DNA from: Pelargonium tetragonum
Lineage: Eukaryota; Streptophyta; Magnoliopsida; Geraniales; Geraniaceae
Assembly: GCA_036897445.1 (NCBI GenBank)
Contig: JAYMTL010000133.1
Span: 1-52,003 of the forward strand
DNA: 52,003 bases
Direction: 5' to 3'
The notes below the pieces were generated by a model. It did not search any database, had not been told where the DNA came from, and saw only the letters and a program-made list of their open reading frames with translations. The stretch's first letter is position 1. Every line of letters starts with the position of its first letter. A program made the position numbers and the translations under genes. Below are positions 24,845 through 37,800 of the stretch, one piece after another.

Positions 24845-27800
24845 GTATTTGTTTGAAGCGATCAGAAGAAACTTACGCTTAAGTATTCTGCCCTAACTCT
24901 TCGAAAACCTGATTAAACTTTAGGAGAGCCTTTCCTGCTACTAAGTGCTCCTAGGCTTTGCTTCGCCGTAATTAAACTAGCACTTGTTTTCCAATTATAC
25001 GAAAGAGCTTTATTACTGCCCTCTGACGTTTGAGTAAATCCCAGTTAAAGCCGAGTTTTAAAACTAAACCTATGAAACTAAGTCCCAAAACCTTAGATTT
25101 AGTACTCCGTTTTTGAAAGTGGGGCGCAATGGTTCTAATCTTATAGCCCTAATAAGCGCAGTAAAAAGGGAGATTTTATTGAAGTATCCGAGCATTGCTG
25201 CCTTTACAGACTTTACTGAAGAGTAATTTAAATATACTACGTGTTTTTAGTTTTAATGCTTACTATCAGCGAGTTAGAAAGGGGGTCCTAAACTAAAAAA
25301 AAAGGGCTTTATCTCTAGCAAGGGAGTCCGCGCTTAACTTGTAAAAAAAAAATTCTAAGAAAGTAGGTTTTCTCCGTTATTTAAATACTGTACTCAGTGG
25401 TGTGTGTGTTAAGATCTTAGGAGTTCTTTGTAATAAGGGGGTTCCGTGCAATCCTAAATTGAAGTTTTCGGAATATTTTTGTCTTAATTAGGGCACTTAT
25501 AAGTTTTTACAGAGCCCTTTTTTGTTTCTAGAGTCCCGGGTGAGGGTGTTACTGCCTAAGACTTTACCTTTATGGGCTAGACTAAAAACCACTACTAAAT
25601 AAAATTTGGCATTAAGGTTTTACTTTACTACTGTCATTGAATACTCGGGGCTTAAAAAGCAACTTACTAATATTACTTTATGTCGTACGGATTCTAGTGG
25701 AGATATGGCTTCTACTAACGAAAACAAATTTAAACTCGCCCGGCTAAAAATACGGAAGCTTCACTATTAGGTATTTCTTTTCGTAAACAAGCCCTTTAAG
25801 GTTTAGCTACTACTATAAGCTATAGTATAACTTATAAATTTACTGAGTCATCGGCGTAAATGCCGCAGGTTCAAGGCGTATCATGACTCAATAAAATGAA
25901 AGCAATTTGTCAAAATTATCTCTTTCTTTTTATCCTACAGGGTTTAGCGTATAAAGTATTCCACTAAGAGCGCACTGGTTACGTTAATCCCTACCTAAAG
26001 TAACTTTTATTAAATCTGGGTAGCTGGGAGTAGCCCTTATGAAAGCTTGATTAAAAATTAACTCTACAGTGGGTTCACGCCCCTTAAGGACCTCACACAT
26101 AAGACGTATAAGCTTTTTTGGATTTTCCTCGAATTTAGGGATCCCGTTTAGTGGGAAGTAATTAAGTCCTTGCGGGATTCCTAAAACCTTGGAAATATCC
26201 AGGCGCATATGAATAAAATTCTTATATATCTTTTTTGAAACAGCCTCCTTCCGAATTCTATTTGCCAGCAGTTTGCAACAGTAGCTACTCTTTACTTCGA
26301 CTAGTTAACAAGCTCGAACACACTATAATCTTAACAAGGGCCTCTAAATCCCTAGTGTTATACCAGATTGAGTTTATGCAAGCATATGCTATGTGCTTGT
26401 CGTAGCGTCCATATAAAGATTTTCAAAAACCACTAAGAATTCGTTTTCTATCCCAAAGCTTCTTACTGGTTAACTGGGCCCGGACTTAGTAGAATCTAAA
26501 GCATCAATAAGTTTAAACAACTTTGCTTAATACCAGTCCACTTTAAAAAGTCTTAGTCTCGTAAATAAAGTTAATTAAGGCGTAGGTTCTTAATAAATGT
26601 ATCGGGAAAGAATCTTATAAATGTTACAAAAACCTTATGGGAGCCGTTAAAAATTCTTTACTTTAGAAAGGGTTATACTCCGCCTTACTAAGGAGCAGAG
26701 TACTTGTCCAAATCTAGCTTTTAACCTACGTACTGTATAAAATGCCGAATTATCCCTTTTATAGAGTCTCGAAACTAGGGGTGCTTTAATACTTATTTAG
26801 AGGAGTTGCTGCAACCAAAAGGTACTTAAGCGCTTTATGTAAAGGGTTTGACTTATATAAGTTTTGCATTAATTAGTAAGGAAAGTGAGCCCGCTGGTCC
26901 TATTTTAAGCCTCTTTGGGAGTTCCTGATTAGTTACATACAGTTGTAGAGTTTTAGTATACCCAGCTAAAAGTATCCAGAGCGGGTACCCTAAAGCCTTA
27001 TGGGGCTTCTATGGAAACCTATAGATTAAAAACTTAGAGAATTTCCCTTTGTTCTTATTGTATTCGTGTTTCTTAATCTATATTCAAACCATAGTTTAGT
27101 TATTCGTTGAGGGGAATCCCGAAATTAGAAAGTGGCAGTTAAAGGCAAACCTCGACGTAGTAAGCTTAGAGTTTAACTAGGGCAATTCTTATTACGCCGT
27201 CTCTGCTGGGATTTCTTATCTTATATAGCCGCCGCAGAAGACTTGTATTGTAAATACTTCGGGATAGGTTTGTAACGTTTCTAGGAGTAAAGGGTCGCCT
27301 GCTTATAAATCCAGTTAGATTCAATTTTCTTTTAGGAGTACACCTAAAATTCATATTTGTACGCAAGCCTTGTAGTGCAAAAAAAATCTCAGAGAAAGTT
27401 CTTACCAACGAGTTAGGTATTCCGGGTGTATATCCAATTGGATTTTTTCAACGAGCCCTTGAAACTCCACAAAGGGAGGCACTAACCAAGAAATTTTCCC
27501 TTTTTATCGAGTAAAGGGAAGCAACACAACATAAGTGCTGCAATGCCTCCCGATATCTCTTATTTAAATCCCTAAGAATCTATTACATTATAAAACTCCT
27601 TGCTTGAGGAGACCCCTATCCCCTATATTGGATATTGAGAGCCTTTATCGTAGTAGACAACCCCTGAAGGGATTTATTGGGCTCAAAATTTAGCCTCAAT
27701 CTTTTGTGTAAAATCCCATAATCCTGGAACACTCTTAAATATAGGAAAAGTCTTCCAGAGGGCTGACATTATAGCAAAGAACTAAACTAAGTCAAGAATA

Positions 27801-29967
27801 TTCGCATAGTTTCTGATACCTAAGAGTTCTATCTCTTACATAGCCAGGCCTCCGCCCCTATAGGATACCTAGTAATATATAGCGCATAAACTTACTCTAG
27901 AGTGCAGAGCCTTATAGTAGAGGTTTGAAATAAGAGACCCCTTTTATTATAACGTTCCATGTAAAAGGCTTTAAAAAAGCTAAAATAGGACTACCCTTCA
28001 ATAGAGGATATTCGTTTTCAATTCGAACCCCTCTATCTAATTTTCATTGTATAACTCAAGTCAAGAGTACTCCTATAGCCTTTAGTCTGTCAAACATCAG
28101 TGAATTCTTATAATCTTAGTAAAACCCGTATAAAAGCTCTTTCATAAGCCGATATTTACCGAGCTTCTTTTTTTGTTACAGTCTCGAAGCTTGAGGAGCA
28201 ACCTAGTTAAAAGGTCTATTAATGTTCCCAAAATAACACAAATAACTTGTTAATAAAATATTTAGATAAAATTTTACACACTTTAAGGGGCTGCCCTATG
28301 GGTAAAGGTTCGTGATTAGTTCCCTTTTGGCAAAATTCTCGATTGTTTCGAACAGGGCTTTACTTGTTACTTTTCTCCCACAAAAGTTTTATAGTCGTCG
28401 GAACTTAGGTAATACGGAATTTTTAATAGAATAGGGTTTTCCTTTTTGTACATAAACTTCTAGTTTAACTTTAACTAGCAGCAGATTTGAACTCTTGTAT
28501 ATTCATATTCTTCTCTGTACTTTATCCCGGATTTTTAGAGCACCTGCCGTGATGGGTATCTAAATTGGCACCACTTATTACAAGACTTCCATTGGGGGAT
28601 TTAGAGTCCTATTCCGGAACTTGAGGGGTAGTTTATAATATTCCTCTATTTAAGTTAAGCAAATTTGTAAGCTACAAAATTCTTATACAAATGCGAGGTT
28701 TTACAGGAAAAAACCCTTGCTGCGCCCCTTAACAAAGCACAGAAAAAGCAAGCCTTTTGGCAAATAAAAAGAATTTTGGAATTTGGAAATTATTAACTTT
28801 TATAGGAAAGAATCAAATGCCAACCCCAACACATTTCCTCCTTTTGGTATACTCTATAACTTTTTAAGAGGAAACTCGAGAAGTGGTTGCGTTAAAATGG
28901 GTAAGCACGGACTTCAGGAAGGGATATTAAACTAAAAAGGACTTAAATTAACGTTATATTACTAAATCAGGAAACGGTTAGGCCCGAGGGGCCCCTATAT
29001 GAGAGGCAACCTAGCAAGCATTCATTAACGGACAGGGATTTCCAGTAAAGGAGATCCCTTATTATTAAATAAAGAGTACTCACTCTTTTTTAGTAGTAAG
29101 TACAGGGCGTTTTTACTTGCTGGAATTTCTTATCTTAAGGTAAGTTTTTAAGGTCTTTGCCGATCCTTTTTAGGGTCTTTCTGTCTTTCTGTAAGCTAGT
29201 AAAGTTTAAAAGCTCTATAATATTTAGGGGCAAGTCAAAAAAAGTTTAAGAAAGTTATAAGTCAAAATAGAACAGTTTCAACTTCAACCCTTAATTTGTT
29301 ATCCTTTATCAGAAAGTCTTTCATTAACGGGTAGTATAATACGTATTCTAGGTCTAAAGTAGCTTCCGCACTATACTAAGCTGGAAATGAACTAGAAAGC
29401 CAGGTCTAAATATAAGTTAAGGAATAGAAGTCGAGTTAAAGTAAGCAGTGGGGTTTAGAAAGTCAAGTTTATAGTAAACAAAAATCTTTCCTTATCAAGA
29501 ATCTCAGCCTTTGTGTTTGTAAATTACTCTCAATAATAAAGATAATATCTTATTCCTGTTAAAGTAAGTAAACATATAGGAATTTGTTACCAGATCCAGT
29601 AAAAGAAAGTTAGTCTAATTCATTTTTAGAGAGAAAGTCTAAAGTCTAAGGAATAAAGTTAAAAAAAGTCTATAAAAACAAGTGCTTTGGGGATCCTGGT
29701 ATCCCTTCCTTAAATTCAATTTCTGTTTTATGCAGTAATTAAGGTATAGTTTTAAATGGTTAAGGTATTATACTACTTTTAGGGGCAGTCCTTAGTACGG
29801 CAGGGGTCTCGATAAAGGGAAGCCTAAGAGGAAGGAAGAGTCTTTTTTCTAAAGTTCTAAACTCTGATGGTACTAGTAACCTTTTGCTCCAGGGATTCTG
29901 TGCCTGCCACTAAAGTATTAAGAAATTTGGTACAAGTTATTTCGGATTTGTAGATTTAGGGGATTCA

Positions 29968-29989
29968 TATATATTTATATATTTATATA
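29968..29989. repeat. AT simple repeat
   Basis: Iterated ATATTTAT units. No function is implied. Confidence 0.6.
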
Positions 29990-31199
29990 AAGGGTCTTTT
30001 ATAGAGTCTTAGCTAGCAGTGTTATGCGATTAGAACCTACAAATTGTCTAGGTTTTCTAGTCTTTTTTTAGAGGTATTTACAGGAAATAGGAAGCTCTTG
30101 TTCGTCGGGTATTTTCTCTTAGAGGTTAACTAAACAGGAATGTTATAAGTAATGAAGTCCGCTAAATTGAAAGAGTTTAGCAGCTTTAAAGACTCTAAGA
30201 ATTCAAGTTTCAACAAACAACAAATGAGATGCTAGAGCCGAACTACTTACATATGAAAATCCTAATATACTAAAGTAGGATATAGTAACTATAATGTATA
30301 TTTAAGTCTAAATGCCAAGACAAGTGAAACTTTAGTATGAATTAAACGGGCTACAACTACTTTTGTACACGGCAGCAGCTTTTTCCCATGCAGTTATAGT
30401 TAAATTACTTACTGGACTCCTTTTTTAGGAATGAAATTTGAACGCCGACCAAAGTAAGTTTAAAAATATAGTAAATAGTAAATGGTGCATATACTTTGGT
30501 TTACACTCTTTTACGTAAAATACCCTTAAAGCCTGTGAGATCGGTCTAGTTTTCATTGAAAGTTTCATTCCATCCCCCTTTTTAATATCTCTTGTAAAAC
30601 GAGAAAGTGCCTTTTCATTAGATCCTTTACTATCCCCAGATTCTAATATTCATTACAAAAACGAGAATTATATATAATGAAATCCTATTTGAGCGGTTAA
30701 TTTTACTATAAAAAAAGTATAGAGTAAGCTAATACATCTATCTTCTATTAAGGGTTGGTACATCTGGGGGTTATAGAAGAGCCCAGGGACACCCTGGCGT
30801 TGTTAGTTAGTGAAACTTTTTAGAATATTTACTCTCGCTATTACCAGATAAACCAAAACCTTTGAGTATGAGTCGTGAGTGAACTTCATTTTTGAAGTCA
30901 TTTATAGTTTTAATTAAACTCTCCTTAATAAAAAAGACGAGCTCCTTCTTACCTGGTAAAAATCTTTTTAAAATACTCGGACTTAGTGCTTCTAATTCTA
31001 GAGGAGCTGACCTCTTAAGTTAAGAAACTCCCCGGCTTTTGCCTCTAAAACTAAAATAAAAAATGAAATTTGTTTATTGACTCTCTTAAAAAATTGACAG
31101 TGAATATTGATAAGGTAACCCCTTAAAAGAGACTCGCCCCAGCTTCAAAAACCGGGTTTAGTAAAATAGCAAGGACTTGGCCGATGAAAATTCTTGCTT

Positions 31200-31800
31200 T
31201 AGAGATACTACAAGAGAATACGCACCTATAGGAATTGAAATACCCGGTCAGTTACTACTTATCTTACTCAAGAATTTACTTGAAAAACATTGTAAGGGCT
31301 GCTCTTACGAATTATAGACTTGTGATTTATAGAGCTACTAGATAGACTTGAAAAATATTTAACAAGACAAACTGCCTTTCCTTCGCCCTGTATCCTTATA
31401 TGGGTCATTCCAAGCTTGCTAAATTTTTGGCTTAAACTGACTCCACAAGTGTAACCGCCCTATAAAAGTCTCGATGTCTAGACTCTTAGATAAAAAAAGA
31501 CTTGGAATCAAAAAAGCAGGAGTGTTCCTGGGTTATATTCTAATCTATTTAGGTCTTCTGTTATACTATGTCCTAACTCTATAAAAATTTCCTCGTTTAG
31601 AACCCCCGGATTCTTAAATATTCCACATTTTTAACCAGAATATAGGAACAGCAACAAGCAAGAATTCTCCGGGCTTACTTCTCCCCCGATATTAAAGCAG
31701 AACAAGAAGAAGCTCTCTTTTGGTAAGCCTTTTCCTTGACTAAGAATTTTATGGAATTAAGAGCTTAAGCTTAGTTTTTTCGCTAACAAAAGGGGCTAGA
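31200..31800 (+). mobile_element. Gypsy-like fossil fragment
   Basis: Plus-strand block with the same base skew as the 13-19 kb fossils. At about 31,645-31,735 one frame reads EQQQARILRAYFSPDIKAE and then EQEEALFW, lining up with YPDTLKTAEQEALY at 14.33-14.42 kb in both DNA and protein. The 400 bases upstream are coding-like in base composition but could not be aligned. The fragment is broken and short, and is taken as a relative of the pol-part fossil at 12.93-15.35 kb. Confidence 0.4.
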
Positions 31801-34800
31801 AGGTATTACAATTTCTGTTCTGACTCAATAGCTACTACGTAAACACCCTGTGTGATTTTAAAAGTAGTTTATGTTTTTTGAGGGTTTTGGACTATTATAT
31901 TTCTTAATTCAAGGAGGGTTTTTGTAGTTCTATATTTCCAAGCATAAAGGTTCTTTTTCTGCAAAGACTATCCAGCAATAATTATGTCCTTACTATATTA
32001 CCTTTATTAAGACGGGATTTTTTTATAGAACCAAGACAATAAGAGGTAGTGAGTGCCGATACTTCTGGTTTCTCTATTCTAAAGAGCTTTAGCTAGTATG
32101 TAAATATAAAAGTCTTTATCGCTTTTTGTAATTACTTATGAAATACCCCCTTATAAAATTTAGGAGTAAAAAGACCTTAATTACTCCTCTCCCCCGCTTT
32201 TGGTCTTTTATCGTATGGGGAAACCTATGCACATCTTTACAAATTACTGCTTATATTTTATACTTAATACTTAAAGGTTTTCTATATATTCAAACTCACT
32301 GAACGGTAGGAGCGTTTCCTCAACCCTGGAAGACCCCCTAAACTTATTCTATCTGCGGCATCCGGACGTTTGTTTTACTAAATTATGCCTAAAGTTTAAC
32401 AGGATTTCAAGGCATCGATTGCAGGCAGTTTTGACTTGGGCTGGTATAGACCCTGTACACGCCTAACTTCACTGTATTAAGAGATTAAGAGCTCTTACTT
32501 CTTCTACAAATTCTTGGGTTAAGGGAGTTTTTAATCTATACCTATATAAAGTAGGCACATTAGGCCTCATATATTTTTCTTTTTTCGGATAAAACAATTC
32601 TTTTTTTCCAGGATTACTTATTACTAGAGATTTCAAAATAAGTAATTCTCTAAGTGTATACAAACAAAAATAGAGCTTCGGCGAGGGAGTACGCTTCAGT
32701 TTACAGGGTGCCGGGACCTAGACTATTTCTGGTTTACGTTAATAGACATTCTCTAATAATAAATAATAAAGGAACCCCTCTTGTGTTTTTAATAGACTTT
32801 CATCTTTCTTTTTCTGGGTTACGTGGGTGAAAATTAGACCCTTATATAATTCTTATTAGACCGCGTTTCGTTTTAGACGTCTATGCATGGTTGTTTAGTT
32901 ATAGGGATAAACTAAAATTCTGACTTTACTAGATATGAAGAGGTCCTTAAGTGTTTTATATATAAGGCCATCCTGGGATTCTTTACCTACAGATTTCGGA
33001 AATACCGTATAGATACTCTTTCAGGAATCGCTGGGTATTCTGAATTAAGACTTTGTAGTAGGAAGCAAATCAAAAAGGATATCTAGAGTTTTGATATAAT
33101 ATAGAAGGTATGAAGTTTGACCTCCTCCTTTAAACCAATATCTTTAGTTAACATATTAAGTATTAGATGTATTAGAAAGGAATAATTCCTTATTATCTAT
33201 CTCTTATGCGGCTACTTATAATTTTAAGCAAGAAAGAGAGAAACTTTCTTTTTTCTAGTTTGAAAAAACGAGAGTTTTGTATTAAATTTATCAAGAAAGT
33301 TATAAGTATTTATATTATTTTTTAATAATCGACAAGATAATTAAGAAAACAAGGGTCAGGAACTCCTGTAGAGCAGTATAAAACTAAAATGCGGAAAAAT
33401 CTTTCCACGACTGCTACTAAAATTTCTCTAATTACGCCTTTATATCCGGATCTTTAACTTGATTTTAGACCTTTCTAAAATTTATTTTACAAAAACTTGA
33501 CATACCCTTTAAATTAACAAATACAGTATTCTTTGAACTTAGGGCTTAACCTTATTGGGATAAGTATAAACCAAGTTTTCTTACCTTTTGCTTATATCAG
33601 AAAATGAGTTCACAACCTCAGTTATAAAATTACTAACTATATCAATTCTTATACGCGCTTTTCCGCAACTTATTACTCAACCTTCCAGAGCAATTTCCTT
33701 CTTCAAACTAGAGCAGGAAACTACTTGTAGTTACGCTTTAAAAGTTATAGAATTCTTGGTTCTCGTATTGTCAAGTAAGAAGAAAGAGCTCTATTCCTAA
33801 TAACTATACTTCTCGAGAGCTTGCTCTTTTAAATGAAACTAAACAGAAGAATCCCTAAGCTTTTATCTAGAATACCCTTTATCGCTAGTTCTGATATCCT
33901 GTTTGTTCTATATTAGGAGGCTTTTGGAATTGAGATTTACTATATATAATTCGGAATTACTGTCCCGGATTGGTTATAGAAGTAGTAAAGGGTTTCACTC
34001 CTCTTAATTTAGACTTTAGATCTGGAGCTGAATCCCCCCAATTCTTTGTTTAGTATAGTATAACTGAAGTCTCTCTTTTTATCGGATAAGGAAAACGCAT
34101 GAAAAAAGCCTTACCAAATCCTCTATGCATTACCCTTTTTCTCAAGCTAAAAGATTTTAAGACTCTCAGTAAGCCCACCCAAAGGAGAATCTTTACTTTA
34201 TACTAACAAAAGGGAATTCCTACTTGAGACTCAGAGAGATTAGATATTATCCGCTTTCTTTCTCTATTCTATTTATCTAAGTGATTCTAAAAGAGTTTTC
34301 ATGCTTATTACTTTTTGATTCCTTATCCCCTAATTTAATGGCCGGAAAAAGAAAGGAGCTACCTCCCCTTATAGACCTGTTAGCTTGAGAAAAAAGTTCC
34401 TACCTATATGGCTTACAAAAATCTTTGGACCGTGTTAACTTTAGTATAAAGGGAAACTCGTGCTTGTACTGCTTACTTCTAATAAAAGATCCTAGATTTC
34501 AAACAGATAGGCAAGCCTATCTGCCTGCTCAAAATGAATTGTACAGGAACCCAGAAAAGCCTATAAGAGGAACCCCTTACCCAGAATCATCCCTTTAATT
34601 TAGATTTTTAACCTTAGAACAAAAGTAAAGGACTCTCTTAAGCGCAGCCCTGATTATATGAACTTCCCTGCCTTTTTTAAGTACTGGGAACTAAGCAACA
34701 AAAGAAAAATTTTATATTCAAAAGAACATAAAGGCAGGGTATCCTAACAGTTTAGACAAGATTAGAAAATAGTTTGTCATTCTTCAATTCGATCAGGATT

Positions 34801-37800
34801 CTTTCTAAAGTGTTAAAAAGTCTTTTCTTTATATACGTAGCAAAAAGAATTCTCCTGAAAATAAGGGCCTTAACAAAGAGCTAAGATTTTCGGTGTAAAG
34901 TCTTTTTTTGACCGACCCCTTTTATTATAGATATCAGTATGATCAAAGGGATTTTTAGGCTCCCTTGGGATTTTAGGTCTAGTAAAACAAAAAAGAGGGG
35001 GCTCCCGAAAGGGTCTAGTGGGGGGGACCATAGGAATGTGGATTAAACGTAGATATTTATCTATAATGATAATGGACCCAATACCCGTATAATTTAACAC
35101 CGAGATTTTTTATACACTTTGCACCCTTGATTCGAAATTATAGACTTACTCTTAGGAAAAGAGATTTTCTCTTTTGGTATAGCGTGCCTTTAATAATAAT
35201 TAGGTATTTAGAAAAAACTGCTTTGTAAGTTATATGCATTTTCAGTTCAATTACCTGTGTTGAGGGAAAAGTGGAGTCTCCAGTTAATTTATATACCATG
35301 GTAAGTAAGAACACTTATAAAAAGAGGGCCTTTGTATTGCTTATTTGAATACTCGATTTTCTAAGTATAATATAAGTTTGCATAAACGCGGCAACTCAAA
35401 AGTTAGTTTTGTTAGTAACGATTCTTGTGTCATTATGTCCTAGACTCCCTATTCATTCGGCGGAAGAAACTCCTCCTTATACAATTTTGTGAACTTACAG
35501 CTTAACTACTTCAAAAAGGAGTTAACCGGCGCTTCTACAAAGCAATTAAGAGTGCGGAACTACCCAATATCTATATGAATAACAGAGGGCTTTGACCCTA
35601 TAAACAAAAGTGTTTCCAAAAAGTCTTTTTTATTGGCATAGCAAATAAGTCCAAAGTATACCCAGGACTTTGTTAAGGCGCGTAATGAGAATCTTTTATA
35701 AAAATGTAGAAAAATACGTAAGCAGGGTTCAAAAATGAAGGGACACCCCCCTTTTTTTCGAGATATAGTTGTAGGAATATACCTTTATCCCGAAATTGCA
35801 AGTGTTTTAGGAGCCGTAACCTAAGTATAGTAAAGAATAACTCAATTGCCAATCTATCCTATAATATAAATATAGAAGTACCTTCCTTAATAAAAGCAAA
35901 AGGTTGTAGCCAACACCTTAATTCCTTATAAAAAGATCCTAACGGACCGATTTTCCCTTAAATCTGGGGCTATTAAGACTCAAAAAAAGAATGGCTTGCT
36001 CTAATAGATCTTGTAATAAACAATGCCTGGGAATTAGAAGGACTTCCTAAAGCATACAATCTAGCTACGAATTTTCTCATAACTATGCACTATTTTCTTT
36101 GATTATATAATCAAAACTTGGGATACAATTAAAATAATATAGTGTTACCTTCTTGCCTTGAATAGGGGAGGACCCGGAGTAAAATATTAAAGTAATAAAG
36201 CAGGGATTCTTTCTATATACTTAAAGTAAGAGGCCGCTAAAAAAAGTGTAAACCTGAATATAAAAGACCAAAAGTGCTCCTTATGTCATAAATGATTCGC
36301 TTTTTCGGAGATTCAAAATATCTTGGCTGAGTAGTTTTAAACCGAAATCGAAATAATATAAGGAATAGCGCGTGGTCTCATAAACATAAATATCAGGGAT
36401 TTTATATTAACAAGGGTATAAAGCTTTACGATTCCAAGTTTTGATTTATCAACGAAATAACATCTTATAGACTGCTGGTTAGGATCTCTACTTTTTTGAA
36501 AGAAGGCAAAAACTCTTGAGAGAAGAGTCACTACCTCCCTATCCTTTTCCATATTATGTGAAATTTTGTACCCCTATACAAGACAAGCTGCAAAAAAGGG
36601 GAAGGGTTACAAAGCCCTATTAACTAAATAATGTACCGAACGTTCTAGTTTAGACAGAAGACACGGTTTCAAGTCCTGCTACCGACCTCTATGAAAAGGG
36701 TATCATAGCACTCTCTCCTAACCTTTATATACGAAGAAAAATCTTACTTAATATTTACAAAAGATAAAATAGAGCGCTGTTTTATAAAAGAATACAAGAA
36801 TCGTATTCTGAAATTGCATTACTTATTGGGTAAAGGTTTTAAAACTAAGCTTCTATGTAAAGTTAAGGACGCCTGAAGTATGGATTTTTTTAGTAAAGGT
36901 TGCTTATCAGTTATCTACATTCTATAGTTCATAGACTTTGGTTAAACGGATACTCCATTATTATCTTTCTTATTTATACACCCAAATCTCAATCGGGTAA
37001 GCACGAGATTGTCCTTAATTTTAGAAGATATTATAGCACTGAAAAGCAAAGGTAGTGGGTCTACTGTAATTGTACAAATTCTAAGAATCTAACCCAGTAA
37101 AAAGACCTAATAAAACTAACTGAGTCCCCTTTCATTTACATACTTTTGCTAGTCACAGAATTAATTGCCCGATACCCTTCAGGAATTCTCTTGTACTAGC
37201 CTAAAACCTAGCTCTAGATCTAATAAAAACCACTTTTTATCAGCAACTCAGCACTCCCTTATGTCTCCATAAAAACATATTTAATAACGCACTCGCCGAG
37301 CTTTATCTATACCATTTCGTATAAGAAATATTCTTAATAAAAAGTAGTTATCATTCCTAGAAAAGCCTGCCTTTTTAGTGTACTTTTTGACTCGACCAGG
37401 CTCCGGAAAGTTCAGAAACTTTTGAAACCCCAGTGTAACTATTTGTTTTAGAAGGAAAGAATAGCTGCTCTTATAAAAATTATTAGGTTACTCGCAAAGA
37501 TCTCTTAAACAAGCTAAGAAAAGGGAGATTTCGGACTAAATGTTTCGGATCGCAGCTCTATAAAATTGATATAAAAGGGGGCCCCATCGTGCAGGAAACA
37601 AACTGACTTTTACGTAAAAGAAAGCGGGGGATGCGTACAAACAAGAATAGGACGGCAACTTCTGCTATAAAATAAAGATAGACTCACCTATTTTTCCTAC
37701 TCGTAGAGAAGAGTTGTTGCTATATAAATCAAAGTTTTTTTACTTTATTTTATTGCCAGTACTATTTTTCAGTAACTATTGTATCATACTGGGTCTCTAC

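Larger units (their letters stand above)
24150..31200. other. Degenerate region without recognised genes
   Basis: Seven kilobases of RIP-type sequence. The 13-pair hairpin at 24,815-24,844 and an AT-rich simple stretch at 29,968-29,989 are the only local structures that I noted. Open frames at 25,984-26,208 and 27,166-27,408 (minus strand, 74 and 80 codons) resemble nothing I know and are of a length expected by chance. Confidence 0.55.

Noticed and set aside
27107-27180. Possible further E1 copy (GACGTAGTAA with similar spacing to a TTAT word)
   Set aside because: Identity between the two anchor words is too low to separate from chance.
30751-30775. ACATCTGG...GGTTATAGAAGAGC resembling a retroelement primer-binding site
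   Set aside because: No LTR end or gag-like sequence could be placed beside it.
36643-36690. Plus-strand tRNA-like hairpins (TTCTA/CAGAA and a GGTTTCAAGTCC word)
   Set aside because: The variable loop would be only two bases, the T-stem pairs poorly, and no acceptor or D-arm fits.
36986-37050. GKHEIVLNFRRYY segment recalling a reverse transcriptase block
   Set aside because: An isolated match of about 12 residues without the flanking motifs that the family would need.
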